Made by a program: the position numbers and the translations under genes
The notes under the pieces: generated by a model
The model's database searches: none
The model's input: the letters and a program-made list of their open reading frames with translations, nothing else
Told to the model about the DNA's origin: nothing
DNA from: Hoplostethus atlanticus
Taxonomy: Eukaryota > Chordata > Actinopteri > Trachichthyiformes > Trachichthyidae
Assembly: GCA_034670405.1 (NCBI GenBank)
Contig: JAXDDX010000227.1
Coordinates: 124,001-188,000 of the forward strand
Reading direction: 5' to 3'
Length of the DNA stretch: 64,000 nucleotides
Shown here: positions 50,401 to 58,922 of the stretch, in pieces
How positions within the stretch are numbered: the first letter of the stretch is position 1
Layout of the letters: each line of letters starts with the position of its first letter

Positions 50401-53400
50401 AACGCATTAATAATGTCAGCTAATGACTTCCCAGTATCAGTGTACTCAGTGTTTATAGTCCAGAGATATGTTTCAGCGTTACTCTGTATCAGAGAGCTCA
50501 GGTCAATGGAGGAAGTCAGTTGTTTGTCATGTGGGGCTTACAGGAACACACAAACTAGAATAGCTGACCCATTTGACTTTGCCCTGCTATGAAGTCCACT
50601 CCGCTGCCCTGTATTACTGCTCAACAGTACTATATGTAGACCAGCACCTAGATCTATCAAAATTATGCTTCATTGCCTAATAGGTCATTGGTTGCACAAT
50701 CCCAGCAGTAAAAAATGTCTTTGGAAAACTACTATCGCTATGTAAAGACATTCAAAATAAAGTAGGTTATCACTTACCAACTTTGGCTGAATAAAGTAAC
50801 TAAACACATAATGGATTATCCCTTCTCTAGGTGCATAACAGATGGGTTCGTCTCCCCTATTCCACCAGCGGTACATACGGCTCGCTAACGGTCTACTCAA
50901 AGAAGCAGTATGTTATCTTGGAGACGAGTTTTGGCCTCAGGATGATGATAGACGGGCAGAACAGGCTCTTCCTGCAAGTGGATGAGCGCTACAAGGGTGA
51001 GATGTGTGGACTGTGTGGCACCTACTCTGATCTGCAAGGCGATGACTTCATAACGCCCGACGGGCAGAACGCCACCGGGCCAATTGAGTTTGGCGACAGC
51101 TGGAGGGTGATGGAGGACAACGCCTTGTGAGTCCTACTTCATATGCACATAAATCATGTAGAAAACGCTGTCTACAGCACAAGACGCATCACACATCAAT
51201 GATTCGGCAGAGTAATGATGAAATTCATAGGATATTTCTTGCCATCATACCTTACACTTCTGGTTGCTGCGATCATTCTAAAATAAGAAATAATTTCATC
51301 CCTCTCTCAATCTCTGAACTCTCTCCTCCAGGTGTATTCCCTATCCCAATGATCCCAGGCCCTGTAATGCCCACGAGGAGAATCTGGCCTACAGTGAGTG
51401 TCACAAGCTACTGGAGGATGCCTTCAGGTCCTGCCACGAACTCGTCCACCCCTTGACCTACCATACTAGCTGTGTGTATGACTACTGCGCCACTAGTGGG
51501 GACCGACACACCCTATGTGAGTCCCTGGAGTCGTATGAGGCAGCCTGCCAGGTGGCAGGGGTGGAGCTGCCCCACTGGCAGAATGACACAGCCTGCGGTG
51601 AGTGTTTGAAGGGGCTTTGGCGATGATGAGTGGTTACTGTACATGGGGTTCTGAAGGCTTAATCATATTGTTCATGATCGACTGATTGATGGATTGAATT
51701 TATGTAACAAATGAAAATACAGTGATTGACTGGCAGTAAATATTGAGTATTGAGTGAGAGCAATTCACCTAATGTGTCATCCTATTCCATGTACAGTGTC
51801 TCATATCTCTTGATTGTCTTTTCTCTCTCAAAATAATATCTTCTGTACTCTCCCCTATTGCCTTTTATTCGTTTGATTGTTGTGAACTCAGTTCCTTTGA
51901 TGACACCAGTTTCATTTATGTCTATTTCAGCCGAGCCCCAAACCTCTCCCATTCCTTCAACAACTCCAACTCCTCCTATTGCTCCAACACCCGATCAAAC
52001 TAGTAAGAACAGTGAGAGTTGGGAAGGTTTCGTTCGGTTAATAAGTTATTGATGACTAAATTTGAACAATAATCCAGTACAAATTATTTCAGTCACTTTT
52101 GGATTTTCTTGCTTCCAAAAGCTATAGAATATAACATTTATTGTAAACATGTTTTCCAATTTAAAGGCTGCAAGTTGAATACTCTTAGTATGATAATCTG
52201 CGACCATGAATAACCATTATTTCTAAAGTTGTATGAAATTATGTTCTTGTGCATTATTCATTTTACAACCAAAACACTTTCTTCCAATCTGTTTTTTTCT
52301 AATCTAATAATAGTATCTTGATTACTTCATTTTTCTTACATTAACTGTCATTTAAATGTATTAAGGTTCATAACACCCATAATCTCCATTGTTTTCATTT
52401 TTATAGTTTGCCCATTGAACTGCAATTTTGACAACAATCTGTGTGGGTGGGTGCAGCTCATACAGGACAGTTTTGATTGGACAAGACATTCAGGCCCCAC
52501 CCCATCCAAGAGCACTGGGCCAAACCAAGACCACACCAGTGGAGGTGAGACATAATGTCATATTATCACATTTAAAATGACCAATATCAGAAAAAAGTAG
52601 CCTATACTTAAACCTTGCAATCATACTGTAGCTGCTTGAGTTTTATCCATTTTGTACGATTACAGCTTATTTTATGAATCTGTATGAATGTCTTGTCTAG
52701 CGGGCTTGTACATGTACATTGAGGGTGACAGTGTGACCCATGGAGACTCAGCCCGTCTGATAAGCCCTAAGTGCCATTACAGTGGCCCACTCTGCCTGCA
52801 CTTCTGGTACCACATGTATGGTTCAGCCACAGCCATGGCCCTAAATATCTACCAGCTGCAAGAGACGAACGTCACCAGGCTATGGTCCAAGGCGAACGAC
52901 CAGGGACCAGAGTGGCTTCCAGCATATATCGATATCATGGCCTCTGGTTCATTCAAGGTAAGTCCTACACTACAACTAGAAGACAACTGTGTAATTAACC
53001 TTAAAGATAATGGTACCTAAATGTTTGTAGCTTTCCTTGCATAGAAAAAGGATGTCATCCTGTCAGTAATGAATTATATTTCCAAAATCCCTGTTTCAGA
53101 TCCTGGTGGAGGGAATACGAGGCTCTACCGCTCAATCAGACGTGGCCATAGATGACATCTCCATCCACTTTGGCTCATGCTCAGGTGACGCTGTCCTCCA
53201 ATAAAGAGGACAATTTTTATTAAACACATATCATACTATTAAGGGTTGATTTTCAAAATAAAGCTCTTGTCACTGTTTTTGTTGGCAAAATCATTTATCA
53301 CCCTATTCACGTGTCTTTTCTTCCTCTAGCTGGTTCCCCTGGACTGGTTAGTGGAACCTCACTTCCTCCCACAATTGCAGAAGTGCTCCCCTCATACCCA

Positions 53401-56400
53401 GGTAAGTACACAGGAAGATAATATTTATGGGTCAGTTGTTTCTGCATCATAAATGCCGAACCTTTATTGTAAACTGGTTACAAATTAACATTTTTCTCTA
53501 TTCAAATAAATACTGAATCTGCAATTTTGACAGGAGATTAAAGTTATAGATTGTCAGATTTTTCATTTAAGTTAATAAGTTAATGCAAATGTTCCCTTCA
53601 TAGTCTGCAGCCTCGACTGTAGCTTTGACAGCAACTTTTGCAGTTGGAATCAGATGATGACAGATGCTTTTAATTGGACATGGGAGAGTGGCTCCACCCC
53701 GACCCTGATGACTGGGCCATCTGCTGACCACACTGGAGGAGGTACACTATACTCTTTGGCTCTTATGTAATATTATAAACATTTATAATTTACAATTTAG
53801 ATGGTGTATATGTTGATGTAAGGAAAATGATCTCTGACAATGGGAAATAACAAATTGTAGTGGTATCTGATAGACAAACTTGATATATTTCCTTCTACTT
53901 ATCCAGGCGGTCACTATCTTTACATCGAAGCTACCAATGTGACACATGGAGACACGGCTCGTCTCCTCAGCTCTGAGTGTCCTGACTCTGGTCCTCAATG
54001 TCTGCAGTTCTGGTACCATATGTACGGCTCAGCCGATACGATGGGCCTCCATGTTTACTTGCTCCAAGATAGAAAGGCTGATGCTGTTTGGTGGAAGAGG
54101 AATGACCAAGGAAATATGTGGCACCTGGCTCAGGTGGACTTTACAACAAATGGATCTTTCCAGGTGAGTCAGCTCGCACTAGGCTCTCAGATGTCATACT
54201 CTGATGTTCTCATGGTAGAATATTTATATTATAAGAAACCTTACTACTAGCAATGAATGAACTCTTTGACCTCACTCAGATCATCTTTGAAGGGCGCAGA
54301 GGTTCCAACGATCAGTCGGATGTGGCCATAGACGACGTGAAGCTTCATCATGGCCGATGCTATGGTAGGAACCATGCACACAGAGAAAGTATTGATAGAT
54401 CTGGAAAGCTGAAGACTCGCTTTAACGCTATGTAGCTTGATAACTCTATCAAATCACTCACTATACCAAGTTGTTATTCTTTGTATGTATAACATTGTTA
54501 CACTCTTACAGATCTGAGTGTCGTGACTTCCAGTCCTCCAAAACCTCATATAAACTCCACAGCACCTCCAAGTCCTCCAGTGCTGACCACTGCTGCTCCA
54601 TCGCTCCCTGTGGTTAATGTTCAAAAAAGCCTCGACTGTAGCTTTGACAGCAACTTTTGCAGTTGGAATCAGATGATGACAGATGCTTTTAATTGGACAT
54701 GGGAGAGTGGCTCCACCCCGACCCTGATGACTGGGCCATCTGCTGACCACACTGGAGGAGGTACACTATACTCTTTGGCTCTTATGTAATATTATAAACG
54801 TTTATAATTTACAATTTAGATGGTGTATATGTTGATGTAAGGAAAATGATCTCTGACAATGGGAAATAACAAATTGTAGTGGTATCTGATAGACAAACTT
54901 GATATATTTCCTTCTACTTATCCAGGCGGTCACTATCTTTACATCGAAGCTACCAATGTGACACATGGAGACACGGCTCGTCTCCTCAGCTCTGAGTGTC
55001 CTGACTCTGGTCCTCAATGTCTGCAGTTCTGGTACCATATGTACGGCTCAGCCGATACGATGGGCCTCCATGTTTACTTGCTCCAAGATAGAAAGGCTGA
55101 TGCTGTTTGGTGGAAGAGGAATGACCAAGGAAATATGTGGCACCTGGCTCAGGTGGACTTTACAACAAATGGATCTTTCCAGGTGAGTCAGCTCGCACTA
55201 GGCTCTCAGATGTCATACTCTGATGTTCTCATGGTAGAATATTTATATTATAAGAAACCTTACTACTAGCAATGAATGAACTCTTTGACCTCACTCAGAT
55301 CATCTTTGAAGGGCGCAGAGGTTCCAACGATCAGTCGGATGTGGCCATAGACGACGTGAAGCTTCATCATGGCCGATGCTATGGTAGGAACCATGCACAC
55401 AGAGAAAGTATTGATAGATCTGGAAAGCTGAAGACTCGCTTTAACGCTATGTAGCTTGATAACTCTATCAAATCACTCACTATACCAAGTTGTTATTCTT
55501 TGTATGTATAACATTGATACACTCTTACAGATCTGAGTGTCGTGACTTCCAGTCCTCCAAAACCTCATATAAACTCCACAGCACCTCCAAGTCCTCCAGT
55601 GCTGACCACTGCTGCTCCACTGCTCCCTGTGGTTAATGTTCAAAAAAGCCTTGACTGTAGCTTTGACAGCAACTTTTGCAGTTGGACTCAGACGATGACA
55701 GATGCTTTTGATTGGACATGGAAGAGTGGCTCCACCCCGACCCTGATGACTGGGCCATCTGCTGACCACACTGGAGGAGGTACACTATACTCTTTGGCTC
55801 TTATGTAATATTATAAACGTTTATAATTTACAATTTAGATGGTGTATATGTTGATGTAAGGAAAATTATCTCTGACAATGGGAAATAACAAATTGTAGTG
55901 GTATCTGATAGACAAACTTGATATATTTCCTTGTACTTATCCAGGTGGTCACTATCTTTACATCGAAGCTACCAATGTGACACATGGAGACACGGCTCGT
56001 CTCCTCAGCTCTGAGTGTCCTGACTCTGGTCCTCAGTGTCTGCAGTTCTGGTACCATATGTACGGCTCAGCCGATACGATGGGCCTCCATGTTTACTTGC
56101 TCCAGGATAGAAAGGCTGATGCTGTTTGGTGGAAGAGGAATGACCAAGGAAATATGTGGCACCTGGCTCAGATGGACTTCACCACAAGCGGACCTTTTCA
56201 GGTGAGTAACCTATCACTGCTGTTTTCTTCCCCTAACCTTGCCATGTAGTAAAGCCTGATAATGGTAATTTGCCACCATTATTTTGATCACTTCGCAGGA
56301 AATAACTTTTATTTTGTGTCTTACGTGTCTAAGCCTTTAGAGGTTCCCGGTTCCCCTCAATTTGTTTCAGTCATTGCTACAACGAACGAAACGTTGATAA

Positions 56401-58877
56401 AGGTCCTTAAAAGCTTCATTCTGACTGATGATTGTCAGATGATTTTAAGAGTAAAGGAGTGAAGAGCTAAGAAACATTAGCAGCATGCAATAATACAGGA
56501 TTATTGTGTCACAGAACTAACCTTTACATTTCCAAAAACTGAATTTTAGATCATCTTTGAGGGGCGCAGAGGTTCCAATGATCAGTCTGATGTGGCCATA
56601 GATGATGTCTCTCTTCATCGTGGGCACTGTCCAGGTAAGCACATTATTCCTTCATTCACTGGTATTAAACTTTACATACAGTAAACCCAAGCTAACCCTA
56701 ACCCTAGCTAACCCTAACCCTAACCCTCTCCAACCACAGGTAGTCATGGGCCTCAGACCACAGCCAGACCACAACCACAAACCACAACTCAACCACAACC
56801 ACCAACAACAACTGCCAGACCACAGCCTCCAACCACAACTCAACCACGACCATCAACAGCCGGACCACAGCCTCCAACCACAACTCAACCACGGCCATCA
56901 ACAGCCAGACCACAGCCTCCAACCACAAACCAGCCACTACCACCAACAACAACAACAGCCAGACCACAACCACCAACCACAACTCAACCACTACCACCAA
57001 CAACAACAGCCAGACCACAGCCTCCAACCACAACTCAACCACGACCATCAACAGCTGGACCACAGCCTCCAACCACAACTCAACCACGACCATCAACAGC
57101 CAGACCACAGCCTCCAATCACAAACCAGCCACTACTACCAACAACAACAACAGCCAGACCACAACCACCAACCACAACTCAACCACTATCACCAACAACA
57201 GCCAGACCACAACCTCCAACCACAACTCAACCACTACCACCAAAAACAACAGCCAGACCACAACCACCAACCACAACTCAACCACTACCACCAACAACAA
57301 CAGCCAGACCACAGCCTCCAACCACAACTCAACCACGACCATCAACAGCTGGACCACAGCCTCCAACCACAACTCAACCACGACCATCAACAGCCAGACC
57401 ACAGCCTCCAATCACAAACCAGCCACTACTACCAACAACAACAACAGCCAGACCACAACCACCAACCACAACTCAACCACTATCACCAACAACAGCCAGA
57501 CCACAACCTCCAACCACAACTCAACCACTACCACCAAAAACAACAGCCAGACCACAACCACCAACCACAACTCAACCACTACCACCAACAACAACAGCCA
57601 GACCACAGCCTCCAACCACAACTCAACCACGACCATCAACAGCTGGACCACAGCCTCCAACCACAACTCAACCACGGCCATCAACAGCCAGACCACAGCC
57701 TCCAACCACAACTCAACCACGACCATCAACAGCTGGACCACAGCCTCCAACCACAACTCAACCACGGCCATCAACAGCCAGACCACAGCCTCCAACCACA
57801 ACTCAACCACTACCACCAACAACTACAGGAAGACCACAACCCCCAACTACATCTATACCAAGCAAGTTTTTACATTTCCCTATTCAAATATATATTGACG
57901 TATACTCAATGCTCATATATTTGTTGTAAGCCAATGACAAAGATGACCTCAAAGCTTAGAAGCTTTTAGAAAACTGGATCTTACACTACAGGGGACACAC
58001 AGACTGTATAGACAGTTTCTATCCTTGATTACATGCTTGTGGTTATATATATATATTTGTTTTTCTCCCTCTCTAGCGCCTTCTTGCCCAAAGAACAGTC
58101 ATTACACCACTTGTATCCCTGCCTGCAGACCAACCTGTAAACACCTTCATGGCCCACCTGATTGCATTATGAATGAACCATGTGTGCAGGGATGCGTATG
58201 TGATGACGGCTTTGTACTGAAACTGGGGATTTGCGTGCCAATCCATATGTGTGGCTGTGTGGACAGCAATGGCAACAAACATCATGTAAGTGACACCAAT
58301 ACAAATGACTGTGCATGTGAATAAACAACCCTAAACAGTGATGAACAAAAAGGGCATTCTACCGAAGAGGAGCCTTATTCAAAGGGCCAGTGTAGTATGA
58401 TGACTCTTTTTTTTTTCAGTTTAATGAGGTGTGGTACACCAACCACTGCAGTCAGAAATGTGAATGTGCGAAAGATGATGGTGTGGGGGAGATTGACTGT
58501 GATGATGAAGATGACTGTGATGGAAACGCTGTCTGCCTTCAAAATGAGGAGGGCCAGTATTACTGCAACCCCACAGGTAAATAACAATAGTTCACAGAAA
58601 TACTGTACTGTATTTAAAGTATATAAGCTACATTGATACATTACCACAGTTATGTCTTCCTCACTAAATTTCTTAATGTTTTCCCCCATTGCTCCACAGA
58701 CTTCAGAGAGTGTACTATCGAGGAAGACCCTGAGTACAGAACCTTTGATAAAATGAAGCATGAGTTTGAGGGTGAGCACTCATACGTGCTGGTCCAGACC
58801 ACCAACCTGCCAAATAATCTTCCAGAAGTCTACATTGAAGGCGTCAATACATTCAGCCACAGAGACAGCAGAGACAG

Positions 58878-58922
<45 letters not shown>

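Larger units (their letters stand above)
53608..56201 (+). repeat. 1,019-bp tandem module, two full copies and one partial copy
   Basis: Three consecutive units share sequence at a constant offset of 1,019 bp: about 53,608-54,627, about 54,628-55,646 and about 55,647-56,201. Exons and introns match almost base for base; a few single-base differences are seen, for example at 54,799 against 53,780. The third copy stops resembling the others right after its MAM middle exon. This is a recent genomic tandem duplication adding MAM domains, not ancient exon shuffling. Confidence 0.93.

Noticed and set aside
56704-57822. Three long minus-strand open frames rich in Val, Leu, Trp and Glu
   Set aside because: They are the antisense of the mucin repeat and repeat with the same 294-bp period; no splice sites or start context support them.
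56740-57861. The regularly repeated mucin sequence considered as a CRISPR-like array
   Set aside because: Units are contiguous coding repeats without unique spacers, in a eukaryotic multi-exon gene.
57862-57867. Using the GT at 57,866 as a normal donor for the mucin exon
   Set aside because: It leaves the wrong phase and the TIL exon then hits a stop within about 20 codons.
56602-57969. A 455-codon His/Gln/Asp-rich plus-strand open frame, the longest in the window
   Set aside because: It overlaps the mucin exon in another frame, starts inside the previous MAM exon, reads through an intron with telomere-like repeats, and does not join the TIL exon. The Thr/Pro frame is the one consistent with both neighbours.
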